From contig CAZCBX010000008.1 in NCBI GenBank assembly GCA_964497185.1, forward strand, positions 47,108 to 111,107: a stretch of 64,000 bases of DNA, in the 5' to 3' direction. This DNA comes from CAZCBX01 sp964497185. GTDB lineage: Bacteria > Bdellovibrionota_G > JALEGL01 > JAGRMV01. The notes under the pieces are model-generated. The model searched no databases and was not told where the DNA came from. It worked only from the letters and a program-made list of their open reading frames with translations. Made by a program: the position numbers and the translations under genes. Position 1 is the first letter of the stretch, and the number at the start of each line of letters is the position of its first letter. Positions 53,280-62,843 of the stretch are shown here, piece after piece.

Positions 53280-55730
53280 ATGAACGAAACCATTGGACAA
53301 ATTTCAGAACATGCTTGGCTGGTCTCGCTGTTTCGAGTTGTCGGGATCGCTGTTCTTCTCTATGCAGCCTACCGTTGGGTGATGAGTCCTATGGGGAAGG
53401 GGTTTCGACAAAAAATTCCTTTGCTGGACGATTATCACGCCAACAAAGAAATTCAGTCGATGATACAAGCCGAAGAATACTCCCAAGCGGGAGAGGCGCT
53501 TCTTCGCATGGGCAAAACCCGCAAAGCCATTGAGGTGTTTCAAAAAGGCAAGCTGTATAGCCGCGCCGCTGACTTGTTTATGCAAAAGCGAGACTACGCC
53601 CGTGCCGCCCTGCTGTTTGAAAAAGCAGGCGATTTAAAAAAAGTGGCCGAGATTTATATTCAGCAGAAGCAATTTGATCGAGCACAGGAACTATTTGCCA
53701 AACTGGGCGCCCAAGAAGAGCTGGCAAGACTGCTGGCAGAGCATGGGCAACATGCCAGAGCGGCCAATCTCTTTTTGCAGCGTGGTGATTATATGGATGC
53801 GGCGCAATGTTTTGGCAAAGCAGGCATGGAAGTGGATGCGGCCAAGGCCCTGGAGGCCTATCACCATGAGCACGATACCCCTGAAAACACATCTGATCCT
53901 GCCATTAAACAAAAACTGGCACAAATTGCCGCCCGGGCTGCCGCACTTTTTGAGGCCAATAAGTACTATGACCAGGCTCTGCCGCTGTTTTTGGCTGCGG
54001 GCCAAGGCAGCCAAGCCGCCAAAACGCTAAGCAAGCAGAATAAATTTGAAGAAGCGGGTCAAATCGCCAAAGAGTTTGGTTTGTTGGACGAAGCCGCGCA
54101 GTATTACAAACAAGCCAATTTAACCGATACGTCCAATGCGTTGGAAGCCGACCACCTGTATCAGGCCGGCGAATTTCATCAAGCGCTTGAAAAATACAAA
54201 GCCAGCGGCGATTTTTCCAAATGCGCTGAGATTTACAACGATTTGCAAGAATATGAAAAAGCCGCAAACATGCATGAAAAAGCGGGCGAGCATCGTTTGG
54301 CTGCCGATATTTTTCGGCTGGAAAAAAACTTTGTCCGTGCCGGTGAAAACTATGAAAAAGCCGGCATGATTGATGAGGCTTTGGCTCTGTACCGAGAAGC
54401 CAAGTTGGAAACCAAGGAATTGGAGCTTCTCACCCGACAAAACCGAACCATGGATTTGGCTTATTATTTTTTGGTGCGACGCCTTTTTGAACAAGCGCTG
54501 TCCATCGTACAGGACATTGGCCACAATCATCCAGACTGGCATCGCGCGCTGTCGATCAAGGGACGCGTGTTTTTGGAACAAAAGCGCATCATGAAAGCCA
54601 AAGAAGCGTTTAAAGAGTCGCTCGAATCCAGAATTAAAATTGACAAGGAAGACCTAGACACCATTTTCTTTTATGCCAAAACCGATGTGGACGGCGCGGC
54701 AGAAGCGTTGGAGATTTTAGAAAACAAAATGGCGCAAAATCTCATTCACGAAGAAGCCCTTGAGCACGCCAAAAAAATTCGCACCATGATTCAGGAAAAA
54801 TCGCTCACCCGATTGACCAACTTATCGCAAATGATTAGTCTTTCCGACTCTCGTGTACTAAGCGGTGCGAAAGGCAATGATGCCACCAGTGTTCGCGCTG
54901 CCCCCTCCCAACTGTCAGACCCACGGTTTGACAAAGGCAACAAACGCTACAAGCGAATCAAAGAGCTCGGCCGAGGTGGCATGGGTGTGGTGTATCTGGC
55001 CAAAGATGAAGTGCTTGATCGAGAAGTGGCACTGAAAGTGTTGCCCACCAAAAATCACGCCGACCAGCGAACCATCGATACATTTATTCGAGAAGCCAAA
55101 GCTGCGGCTGCTTTGAACCATCCCAACATTGTTACCGTGTTTGACACCGGAGAGCAGGATGGAGACTACTACATTGCGATGGAAAACATTGAAGGCTACA
55201 CCCTTAAAAAAATCCTGAAACAAAAAGGAAAGTTTTCCATTCCTGTGACCCGCGAAATTTTAAAACAATTGATATCGGCTTTGGACTATGCCCACAAGCA
55301 CAACATTGTTCATCGCGATTTAACCACCAGCAACATCATGTGGACCAAACAAAAAATGATCAAAATCATGGATTTTGGCTTGGCCAAAGTGGTGCACAAA
55401 CTACAGAGTGAGCAGTCCATTATTGGTGGCACGCCTTCGTTTATGTCACCCGAACAAACGCTGGGCAAACCCGTGGATCACCGAACCGATATTTACTCAT
55501 TGGGCATTTGCATTTTTGAAATGTGCTTGGGCAGTCTGCCTTTTTCCAAAGGCGATTTGGGCTACCATCATCTGCATACCGCGCCTCCCGTACCCCGAGA
55601 GATTGATCCCAGTGTGCCCAGTGTGTTGAGTGATGCTGTGATGAAGTGCATGGAAAAAAAGCCAGAAGACCGCTATCAACATGTGTCTGAACTTCAAGCA
55701 GTGCTGGCTCAATTGTCCAATGTATCATGA
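53280..55730 (+). CDS. Membrane-anchored repeat protein with C-terminal Ser/Thr kinase
   Basis: This 816-residue protein has an N-terminal membrane helix (about 13-35), then about 450 residues of short helical repeats of TPR/Sel1-like type (A-x-L-F-x-K-A-G-D units). A Hanks-type kinase domain runs from about 557 to the end. It shows GRGGMG at 564-569, the VALK Lys near 587, HRDLTTSN with catalytic Asp at about 680, DFG at 698, and SPEQ in place of APE. In most bacterial kinases the kinase comes first, so this order is reversed. It may sense or scaffold envelope-related processes. It overlaps alr by 4 bp. Confidence 0.88.
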   Translation: MNETIGQISEHAWLVSLFRVVGIAVLLYAAYRWVMSPMGKGFRQKIPLLDDYHANKEIQSMIQAEEYSQAGEALLRMGKTRKAIEVFQKGKLYSRAADLFMQKRDYARAALLFEKAGDLKKVAEIYIQQKQFDRAQELFAKLGAQEELARLLAEHGQHARAANLFLQRGDYMDAAQCFGKAGMEVDAAKALEAYHHEHDTPENTSDPAIKQKLAQIAARAAALFEANKYYDQALPLFLAAGQGSQAAKTLSKQNKFEEAGQIAKEFGLLDEAAQYYKQANLTDTSNALEADHLYQAGEFHQALEKYKASGDFSKCAEIYNDLQEYEKAANMHEKAGEHRLAADIFRLEKNFVRAGENYEKAGMIDEALALYREAKLETKELELLTRQNRTMDLAYYFLVRRLFEQALSIVQDIGHNHPDWHRALSIKGRVFLEQKRIMKAKEAFKESLESRIKIDKEDLDTIFFYAKTDVDGAAEALEILENKMAQNLIHEEALEHAKKIRTMIQEKSLTRLTNLSQMISLSDSRVLSGAKGNDATSVRAAPSQLSDPRFDKGNKRYKRIKELGRGGMGVVYLAKDEVLDREVALKVLPTKNHADQRTIDTFIREAKAAAALNHPNIVTVFDTGEQDGDYYIAMENIEGYTLKKILKQKGKFSIPVTREILKQLISALDYAHKHNIVHRDLTTSNIMWTKQKMIKIMDFGLAKVVHKLQSEQSIIGGTPSFMSPEQTLGKPVDHRTDIYSLGICIFEMCLGSLPFSKGDLGYHHLHTAPPVPREIDPSVPSVLSDAVMKCMEKKPEDRYQHVSELQAVLAQLSNVS

Positions 55731-56839
55731 GTTTCCAACGACCCGATCCCTTTTACGCCTCCATCGCTGAATTATCCTGGCAAGCATGGGACCACAATTG
55801 GCATTATTTATTGTCACGGCTGCCCAACCATGTGCAACTGTTGCCGATGATCAAAGCCAACGCGTACGGCCATGGCATGTGGCCCATCGCTCAGATGATC
55901 AAAAAATGTCCCAAAGTGGCTGGTGTGGGCGTGGCCCATTTGACAGAAGCCATTGATCTGCGAAATCATGGCTGGGAGCGTCCCATTGTTTGCATGGGTC
56001 AGGTTCATGAAGCTGGCCTTGAAGCAGCTTTGTATCATGACATTACGCTGGTGTTGCACAATGAAAAGGAAGTGGCGTTGTATCAGCAAAGCAAACACCA
56101 ACCCTCTTTTCACATTGAATTGGATACAGGGCTGTTCCGCACGGGCTTTTCCATCAACGACCTTCAGACAGTGCTTTCCCAAAACGCCTCATGGCTACAG
56201 AACTGTCAGGGCATGTTCACCCATTATGCCGATGCCCATAGGGGCCTGACTGATTTTTCTCGCCGACAGTATCAAATCATGATGCAGGCGCGGGAGCAAT
56301 TGAGTGCTGCATTGGATCGACCTGTTATTCTACACATTGAAAAAAGCGGACCACTGCTTCACGCCCAACCTAGCGCAGAGATGGACTGGGCCAGACCTGG
56401 CATCGCGCTGTATGGTTATGGCGAAAAAACGCCGCAACATCTACAACCCGTGCTAACGTGGAAGGCCCCCATTGTACAAATCAACCAACTCAAACCTGGG
56501 GACACCGTGGGTTACGGTCGAACTTATAAAGCCTCGCAGCCTATGACCATCGCTACCCTGGCCGTGGGATACGGCGATGGGTACGCCCGATCCTATCAAC
56601 CGGTGGGCGTTGGTTTTCGAGGTGAGCGCCATCACCTTTGTGGCACGATTTGCATGGATTATCTGATGATTGACATTACAGGTCAAAGCCAGGTAGAGCT
56701 GGGTGAGTGGGTTTATTTAATGGGACCTGGTCATCATGGCGAACCCACAGCAGAAGAGCTGGCAAACATTGACCAAACCATCGCTTATGAAGTACTAACA
56801 AGAATCTCGCCACGGGTGGCGCGGATTGAAACATCATGA
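55727..56839 (+). CDS. alr: Alanine racemase
   Basis: This PLP enzyme makes D-alanine for peptidoglycan. The PLP-binding Lys43 is in MIKANAYGHG, and the GYGDGY motif near 280 carries the second catalytic Tyr. The 370-residue length is normal. It starts inside the stop of the kinase gene and its stop overlaps mlaE by 4 bp, so a long operon is likely. Confidence 0.95.
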   Translation: MSFQRPDPFYASIAELSWQAWDHNWHYLLSRLPNHVQLLPMIKANAYGHGMWPIAQMIKKCPKVAGVGVAHLTEAIDLRNHGWERPIVCMGQVHEAGLEAALYHDITLVLHNEKEVALYQQSKHQPSFHIELDTGLFRTGFSINDLQTVLSQNASWLQNCQGMFTHYADAHRGLTDFSRRQYQIMMQAREQLSAALDRPVILHIEKSGPLLHAQPSAEMDWARPGIALYGYGEKTPQHLQPVLTWKAPIVQINQLKPGDTVGYGRTYKASQPMTIATLAVGYGDGYARSYQPVGVGFRGERHHLCGTICMDYLMIDITGQSQVELGEWVYLMGPGHHGEPTAEELANIDQTIAYEVLTRISPRVARIETS

Positions 56840-57639
56840 CTCAATATTTTTATAACAGCATCTCTCTGATTGGCCGATCTCTGGTCAATACGGCCACCAG
56901 CATTCCGGATCGCATCCAAAAGTTGGGCGCGTTTGGGCACTTTATTCTCTATACGCTAAAAGAGGTTCACCCCATTCGACTCCGATTTGATTTGGTGATG
57001 CGGCATATGCGTGCCATGGGTGTCGACTCTTTTTTCATTATTGCACTGACGGGTATTTTCACCGGCATGGTATTGGCGCTTCAAACGGGTCGTGCTTTTG
57101 AGCTATTTCAAGCAGAAACCCTAACCGGTGCGGTATCGGCCCTATCGATTACCAAGGAACTCGGCCCTGTTCTAACGGGCTTAATGTTTACGGCGAGGGT
57201 CGGTTCAAGCATGGGCGCGCAGCTAGGCACCATGCGCGTGACCGAACAAATTGATGCATTAACCGCCATGGCGGTTAATCCCGTGGACTATTTGGTATTG
57301 CCTCGGGTCATTGCTGCCATGCTCGTTTTACCTCTGCTGACAGCCATGTTTGATTTTATTGGCATTGCGGGTAGTTATTTGGTGGGCGTGCACCTACTTA
57401 ACATTGACCATGCCACATTCATGGAACGAATCGTCTTTTATATGGAGGTGCCTTACATAGTAGAGGGGCTTTTTAAATCAGCCGTATTTGGCTTTATCAT
57501 TGCATTTGTTTCATGCTACAAAGGATACTTTGCAACTGGTGGTGCAGAAGGGGTCGGTCGCGTTACCACGCAAGCTGTCGTGGTATCATCGGTTAGTATT
57601 CTTATTGTGGATTATTTTCTAACAGCTATCTTATTTTAA
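56836..57639 (+). CDS. MlaE-like ABC permease
   Basis: This 267-residue protein has six membrane segments and the family core GIFTGMVLALQTG, followed by GPVLTGLMFTARVGSSMGAQLGTM, characteristic of MlaE/YrbE permeases. It should act in the inner membrane, moving phospholipid between the inner membrane and periplasmic MCE proteins. It precedes the ATPase and MCE genes in the usual order E-F-D. No MlaB or MlaC gene is seen here. Confidence 0.93.
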   Translation: MTQYFYNSISLIGRSLVNTATSIPDRIQKLGAFGHFILYTLKEVHPIRLRFDLVMRHMRAMGVDSFFIIALTGIFTGMVLALQTGRAFELFQAETLTGAVSALSITKELGPVLTGLMFTARVGSSMGAQLGTMRVTEQIDALTAMAVNPVDYLVLPRVIAAMLVLPLLTAMFDFIGIAGSYLVGVHLLNIDHATFMERIVFYMEVPYIVEGLFKSAVFGFIIAFVSCYKGYFATGGAEGVGRVTTQAVVVSSVSILIVDYFLTAILF

Positions 57640-57643
57640 GTTT

Positions 57644-58396
57644 ATGGAACAATCGCTCATCTCAGTTAAGAATATTCACAAATCATTTGGCTCCCAGAAA
57701 GTCTTGCGCGGTTTGGACCTTGATATTGAAAAAGAATCCATCACTTGCGTGATGGGCAGCAGCGGTACCGGAAAATCGGTATTTATCAAAATGCTCATTG
57801 GTTTGCTCAAGCCCGATGAGGGCACCATCATCGTTGACGGTCAGGAAATTCAAGATTTTTCGGAAAAACAAATGAAAGAAGTGCGAAAAAAAGTGGGCAT
57901 GCTTTTTCAGAGCGCCGCCCTTTTTGATGACATGACAGTATTTGAAAATGTCAGCTTTCCTTTGTATGAACACACGGACAAAAAAGACGATGAAATCGCC
58001 GACATGGTTTCGGAAAGACTCAAAGAAGTTGGGCTTGAAAACGTAGAAAAGAAAATGCCCAGCGAATTGTCTGGCGGTATGCGCAAAAGGGTCGGCCTGG
58101 CACGAGCCATGATGCTCGACCCAAAAATCATCTTTTTTGATGAACCCACCACCGGCCTCGACCCGATCATGACCAATCAAATTGGCGACTTGATCTTAGA
58201 GACCCACGAACGGTATCCAGTGACATTTTTACTAATCAACCACGATTTGCATTTAAGCTACAAAATAGCGGATCGCATTGTTATGTTTGACGGCGGTGTT
58301 GTGGTAGAAGATCAACCACCAAAGCAGCTCAAAAAATCAGAACAACCTTTTGTTCGAGAGTTTTTAGACGCATTTGATAGCATGGGGGCGGAATAA
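57644..58396 (+). CDS. MlaF-like ABC ATPase
   Basis: This 250-residue ATPase powers the MlaE-like permease. It has Walker A GSSGTGKS (about 39-46), signature LSGGMRKR, Walker B IIFFDEPTTGLDP and H-loop INHDL. It starts 4 bp after mlaE and is followed 3 bp later by the MCE gene. Everything needed for ATP hydrolysis is present. Confidence 0.94.
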   Translation: MEQSLISVKNIHKSFGSQKVLRGLDLDIEKESITCVMGSSGTGKSVFIKMLIGLLKPDEGTIIVDGQEIQDFSEKQMKEVRKKVGMLFQSAALFDDMTVFENVSFPLYEHTDKKDDEIADMVSERLKEVGLENVEKKMPSELSGGMRKRVGLARAMMLDPKIIFFDEPTTGLDPIMTNQIGDLILETHERYPVTFLLINHDLHLSYKIADRIVMFDGGVVVEDQPPKQLKKSEQPFVREFLDAFDSMGAE

Positions 58397-58399
58397 CAC

Positions 58400-59833
58400 A
58401 TGAAAAATGAATCCAAAAAAGAATTCTGGGTGGGCCTCTTTGCGCTCTTGACCTTTGGCGCCATCATTTACATGTCTTTGCAAGCCAACCGCAATTCAAA
58501 CATTAGCGGTGACACCAACTCTTATTATGCCAAATTTGAAACGGTAACGGGCCTCGTGCCCAAAATTCCCGTTGAGGTATCCGGCATCATCGCCGGTTAT
58601 GTGGACACCATTGAACTGGATGACAATCAAGCTTTGATAACCATTATTGTTCAAGAGAGCGTAAAAGTTCATGAAGACGCCGCATTACAAATTCGAGATC
58701 GAGGCGTTCTGGGCGATCGCTACGTGGTTCTTCTGCCGGGCACCCAAGGCGCACCATTGTTGGAAGATGGTAGCGAAATCGTCAATACCGAATCGATGAG
58801 TGATTTTGAGAAATTATCCAAAAACCTGGCCGAAACCTCGGAGATTATCAAAGAGCTTGTGGAGTCCGATAACCCTCAAGGTGCTTTGGGCCAGACCATT
58901 GTGAATATGCGTGATGTTACCGATAAAATTAACGACATGGTGGCCAATAACCAAACCACCATTAACAGCATTTTAGACAACGTGGACTCTTTAACCTATC
59001 AAATCGATCAAATTTCCAAGGAAAACCGCAAACAAATTTATGAGATGATTGCTTCATTTAACAAAGTGGGTGAGTCGTTGAAGGTCATGGTTGCCGATGG
59101 TGGAAACATTGATGAAGCAGCCGAAAGCTTAAAAGAAGCCATGGCTTCCATCGAGAACATTACAGGACGCATTAATCGCGGCGAAGGATCGATTGGTCGA
59201 CTGGTCAACGATGATGAAACCGTGGAAAGTCTGAACGAATCACTCGATGGGATCAACCAAACCTTAGGGCTTTTTCGACGGGTCGAACTTCGCTTCCGTT
59301 ACCGCGGCGAATTTTTAACCCAATCCAACGATCTGCAAAATCAGTTTGGTATTTTTCTCTATCCTGCGCCCGACAAATACATTCAGTTTGAATTTGTGGA
59401 CAGCCCCGTGGGGGAAACCAACGTGATTGAGACCACCATTGAAAGCGGCGGCGCCACCACAACTACGCGAAGCATTCAAACCGATACAAATTTGACCTTC
59501 AACTTAATGTTTGCCAAACGCCTGCGCAATTTAGCCTTGCGCGTCGGTTTGTTGCGAAGTCACGGTGGTGCAGGCTTGGACTACTACATGTTTAAAGACC
59601 GATTTATTTTATCGGGTGAAATGTTTCACTTAGGCCGGCCCAACAACAACCCCATTCTTCGCTTATATGCCACTGCACGATTGTACAATCACCTCATATT
59701 GACCGCTGGTGTGGATGATCTGCTGGAAGAAAACAGCGCCACCGACATGAATCCATTTGTCGGGATTGGCCTGTATTTCACGGATAACGACTTCAAAGCC
59801 ATTCTTCCCGTCTTGCGCGGCGGCGGCATTTAA
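58400..59833 (+). CDS. MCE-domain protein with long C-terminal beta-rich extension
   Basis: This 477-residue protein is much longer than E. coli MlaD. It has an N-terminal helix (about 12-27) and an MCE domain (about 35-115) with VTGLVPKIPVEVSGIIAGYV and the DRGVLGDRYVVLLPG end. A coiled-coil stretch (about 130-285) and a C-terminal region of about 190 residues with regular alternating strands follow. MCE proteins form hexameric lipid shuttles. Here the coiled coil and strand-rich tail may bridge the periplasm towards the outer membrane, which could make up for the missing MlaC. Confidence 0.88.
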   Translation: MKNESKKEFWVGLFALLTFGAIIYMSLQANRNSNISGDTNSYYAKFETVTGLVPKIPVEVSGIIAGYVDTIELDDNQALITIIVQESVKVHEDAALQIRDRGVLGDRYVVLLPGTQGAPLLEDGSEIVNTESMSDFEKLSKNLAETSEIIKELVESDNPQGALGQTIVNMRDVTDKINDMVANNQTTINSILDNVDSLTYQIDQISKENRKQIYEMIASFNKVGESLKVMVADGGNIDEAAESLKEAMASIENITGRINRGEGSIGRLVNDDETVESLNESLDGINQTLGLFRRVELRFRYRGEFLTQSNDLQNQFGIFLYPAPDKYIQFEFVDSPVGETNVIETTIESGGATTTTRSIQTDTNLTFNLMFAKRLRNLALRVGLLRSHGGAGLDYYMFKDRFILSGEMFHLGRPNNNPILRLYATARLYNHLILTAGVDDLLEENSATDMNPFVGIGLYFTDNDFKAILPVLRGGGI

Positions 59834-59878
59834 AACGGCACTTTTATAAAAATGTTTCAATGAATTGGCAAAAGAATA

Positions 59879-59906
59879 TTGACGCAAGCAGCGAGGGTGC
59901 TACACA
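59879..59906 (+). promoter_or_regulatory. Possible promoter before purH
   Basis: TTGACG (59879-59884) and a weak TACACA (59901-59906) lie 16 bp apart. TACAC/GTGTA arms at 59901-59915 form a small dyad. AAGGAG (59923-59928) precedes the purH ATG by 8 bp. The promoter is tentative; the ribosome-binding site is clear. Confidence 0.35.
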
Positions 59907-59936
59907 CTCAGTGTATTTGTATAAGGAGTTGCTGCC

Positions 59937-61502
59937 ATGTCTTTGTCTCTGATCAAACCAAAAACTGCCCTCATCAGTGTATATGATAAATCCAATCTTA
60001 AGGAGCTTGTGGAGACGCTGCAAGCCCATCAGATTCAAATTTTGTCCTCCGGTGGAACTTACAAAGCCATTGTTGATATGGGTTATCAGGCCATTGAAAT
60101 TGCGCAATATACCCAAAGCCCTGAAATTTTAGGCGGCCGGGTCAAAACCCTTCATCCCAAAATTCATGCGGGTCTGCTAGCCATTCGAGATGACAGCACC
60201 CATGAGACCCAGATGAAACAAGAAGGCTTCGAGCCCATCGATTTGGTGGTGGTAAACCTCTACCCCTTTGAACAAACCATTGCTGGCAACCCTGAGTACC
60301 AAGAAGCCATTGAACAAATTGACATTGGCGGCCCGACCATGTTGCGCAGTGGCGCCAAAAACCACCAATACGTTGGGGTTTTAACACAGCCCTCGCAGTA
60401 CGAAGACCTCCAACAGCAGCTCGAAGACCATGATGGGCACACCACTTTTGAATTTCGACAGACTTGTGCACAAAAAGTTTTTGAGACCACCGCCTTATAT
60501 GATGCGTCCATCGCCACCTATTTTCAGAAGCAAAAAAATGCTTTTCCCCAAGTATTTGCATTGGGCCTCAAAGAAAAATTGGCCTTACGCTATGGCGAAA
60601 ACCCGCATCAAAAAGCCACGTTTGCGCTGCCCTCTTCTCAGTTGGGTCAAAGCTTGATTGATCAAACCTTGCAGGGCAAAGCACTTTCATACAACAACTT
60701 ATTGGATGTGCATGGCGCTGTTGATTTGATCACGGACATTGCCAAAGATTATACCGTAGCCATTTTAAAACACACCAATCCCTGCGGTGTTGCGCGGTCC
60801 ACCGTAAGTCTTAAAGATGCCTACCAAAAAGCACTGGCGTGCGACAGCACTTCAGCCTTCGGCGGCATTGTAGTGTTTTCACACATTGTCGATGAAGCCA
60901 CTGCCAAAGAATGCACACAAATTTTTACAGAAATCGTCATTGCCCCTGGTTACAGCGAAGAAGCCCGTGAAGTGTTTGCAAAAAAGAAAAATTTACGTCT
61001 ATTGGAAATCGAGCTGGACCGAGCCCATGCTGCGCTCGGTGGTTTGGATATTAAAAGAGCATTGGATGGTTTTTTGATTCAGCAGCGCGATACAGCCATT
61101 GAGTCGCTTGTTGGCCAAAGCAAGGTTGTGACCAAACGCGAGCCCAGCCAAGAAGAATTTGCCGCCATGGACCTTGCCTGGCGGGTGGTCAAACACGTTA
61201 AATCCAATGCCATCGTTTTAACCGATCAGAACAAAACTTTGGGCATTGGCGCAGGACAAATGAGCCGTGTGGACTCAACCCAAATCTGCCTTTCTAAAAT
61301 CAAAGGCCAAACCCATGAAGTGTTGGCTTTGGGCTCGGATGCTTTTTTTCCCTTTAGAGACAGCATTGATTTGATTGCCAAACACAACGTAACCTGTGTG
61401 GTACAACCAGGTGGTTCCATCCGAGACGATGAAGTCATTGAAGCAGCCAATCAGCATGGCATTGCCATGGTGTTAACGGGCGTGCGCCACTTTAAACATT
61501 AG
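59937..61502 (+). CDS. purH: Bifunctional AICAR transformylase / IMP cyclohydrolase
   Basis: This 521-residue enzyme performs the last two steps of IMP synthesis. The N-terminal cyclohydrolase part shows ALISVYDKSNL, SSGGTYKAI and GRVKTLHPKIHAGLL. The transformylase part has RYGENPHQKA, LKHTNPCGVA with the catalytic Lys-His pair, and a final AGQMSRVDS and PGGSIRDDEV. The length is normal. Confidence 0.97.
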   Translation: MSLSLIKPKTALISVYDKSNLKELVETLQAHQIQILSSGGTYKAIVDMGYQAIEIAQYTQSPEILGGRVKTLHPKIHAGLLAIRDDSTHETQMKQEGFEPIDLVVVNLYPFEQTIAGNPEYQEAIEQIDIGGPTMLRSGAKNHQYVGVLTQPSQYEDLQQQLEDHDGHTTFEFRQTCAQKVFETTALYDASIATYFQKQKNAFPQVFALGLKEKLALRYGENPHQKATFALPSSQLGQSLIDQTLQGKALSYNNLLDVHGAVDLITDIAKDYTVAILKHTNPCGVARSTVSLKDAYQKALACDSTSAFGGIVVFSHIVDEATAKECTQIFTEIVIAPGYSEEAREVFAKKKNLRLLEIELDRAHAALGGLDIKRALDGFLIQQRDTAIESLVGQSKVVTKREPSQEEFAAMDLAWRVVKHVKSNAIVLTDQNKTLGIGAGQMSRVDSTQICLSKIKGQTHEVLALGSDAFFPFRDSIDLIAKHNVTCVVQPGGSIRDDEVIEAANQHGIAMVLTGVRHFKH

Positions 61503-61585
61503 GCTTACCAAACTGCATTGACGTCCATTTTGTTTTTAAGCACTTTGCATTGACCCCAATGGCAATACCCGTTAATCATACAAAC

Positions 61586-62842
61586 ATGAATGTACTTTTG
61601 ATCGGCTCTGGGGGTCGAGAACATGCCATGGCGTGGAAAATCACGCAAAGTCCTCTTTTAACCAAACTTTGGATTGCACCCGGAAGCGATGGCATTGCAC
61701 AGCTTCCCCGGACCGAATGTGTGAAGATCCCCGCCACGGATGTGGATGCACTCTGCACATTTGCATCCGAGCACAACATCGACTTAACCGTGGTCGGACC
61801 CGAACAACCACTGGCTCTAGGCATCGTAGATGTTTTCGAAGTCAAAGGCCTTGCCATTTTTGGACCCAACCAGAAAGCGGCCCAACTGGAAGCATCGAAA
61901 ATTTTTGCCAAAGAAGTGATGAAACAAGCGGGCATTCAAACTGCTCAAAGCTGGGTGTTTCACCAGGCTTCTTCATGTTACGATCACCTAGCCAACGCTC
62001 AGTATCCGTTGGTCATCAAGGCCGATGGTTTGGCGGCAGGTAAAGGGGTCGCTGTGTGTGCGGACCTGGCTACCGCACGAACGTTTGCCAAAACCATCTT
62101 TGAAGAGGCGCGATTTGGTCAAAATGCATCTGTATTGATTGAAGCGTGTCTAGTGGGTAGAGAGTGCTCGGTGCTGGCCATCACCGATGGACAAACCATC
62201 CAAATTTTGGAAAGTGCGCAGGATCACAAACGCTTGTTGGATCATGATCAGGGACCCAACACAGGGGGTATGGGCGCGTATTCACCCTCTCCCATTTTTA
62301 CGTCGGAACACAAACAAAAAGCGCAAACCGAAATTTTTGAACCCTTGCTTCAAACCCTTCATGAGCAAGGCATTGAATTCTCCGGCATTTTGTATGCTGG
62401 ACTGATGATGACAGAGCAAGGCATGCATGTGCTGGAATTTAACGTGCGTTTCGGTGATCCAGAAACTCAAGTTTTATTACCCCGTCTGCAATCAGACCTT
62501 TTAGACATTATGCTTAAAACCACACAGAAAAAATTAAGCGACGTTGAGCTTACATGGTCCGACCAATCTGCCATGACCATTGTGATGGCTTCCAAAGGAT
62601 ATCCAGAAAGCAGTCAAAAAGGAGTGCCCATTGCTGGCTTGCAAACGCAAGAGGACACCATGGTGTTTCATGCAGGCACCCAAAAAGAAGCTTCGACATG
62701 GATGACCAACGGTGGTCGCGTGCTGGCGGTGACGGCCATGGCCCCCACCCTAAAGCAAGCACGGGAAATTGGTTATCGACGAATCGCGTCCATTAACTTT
62801 GATGGTGCACAGTATCGCCAAGACATCGGAAAGGACCTATAA
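61586..62842 (+). CDS. purD: Phosphoribosylamine-glycine ligase
   Basis: This 418-residue ATP-grasp enzyme joins glycine to phosphoribosylamine in purine synthesis. The N-terminus MNVLLIGSGGREHAMAWKI is canonical, so the ATG at 61586 is preferred over a TTG 36 bp upstream. KADGLAAGKGVAVC is the ATP-grasp loop, with QDHKRLLDHDQGPNTGGMGAY and EFNVRFGDPETQ following. It is downstream of purH with an 83 bp gap. No SD is evident. Confidence 0.96.
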   Translation: MNVLLIGSGGREHAMAWKITQSPLLTKLWIAPGSDGIAQLPRTECVKIPATDVDALCTFASEHNIDLTVVGPEQPLALGIVDVFEVKGLAIFGPNQKAAQLEASKIFAKEVMKQAGIQTAQSWVFHQASSCYDHLANAQYPLVIKADGLAAGKGVAVCADLATARTFAKTIFEEARFGQNASVLIEACLVGRECSVLAITDGQTIQILESAQDHKRLLDHDQGPNTGGMGAYSPSPIFTSEHKQKAQTEIFEPLLQTLHEQGIEFSGILYAGLMMTEQGMHVLEFNVRFGDPETQVLLPRLQSDLLDIMLKTTQKKLSDVELTWSDQSAMTIVMASKGYPESSQKGVPIAGLQTQEDTMVFHAGTQKEASTWMTNGGRVLAVTAMAPTLKQAREIGYRRIASINFDGAQYRQDIGKDL

Positions 62843-62843
62843 C

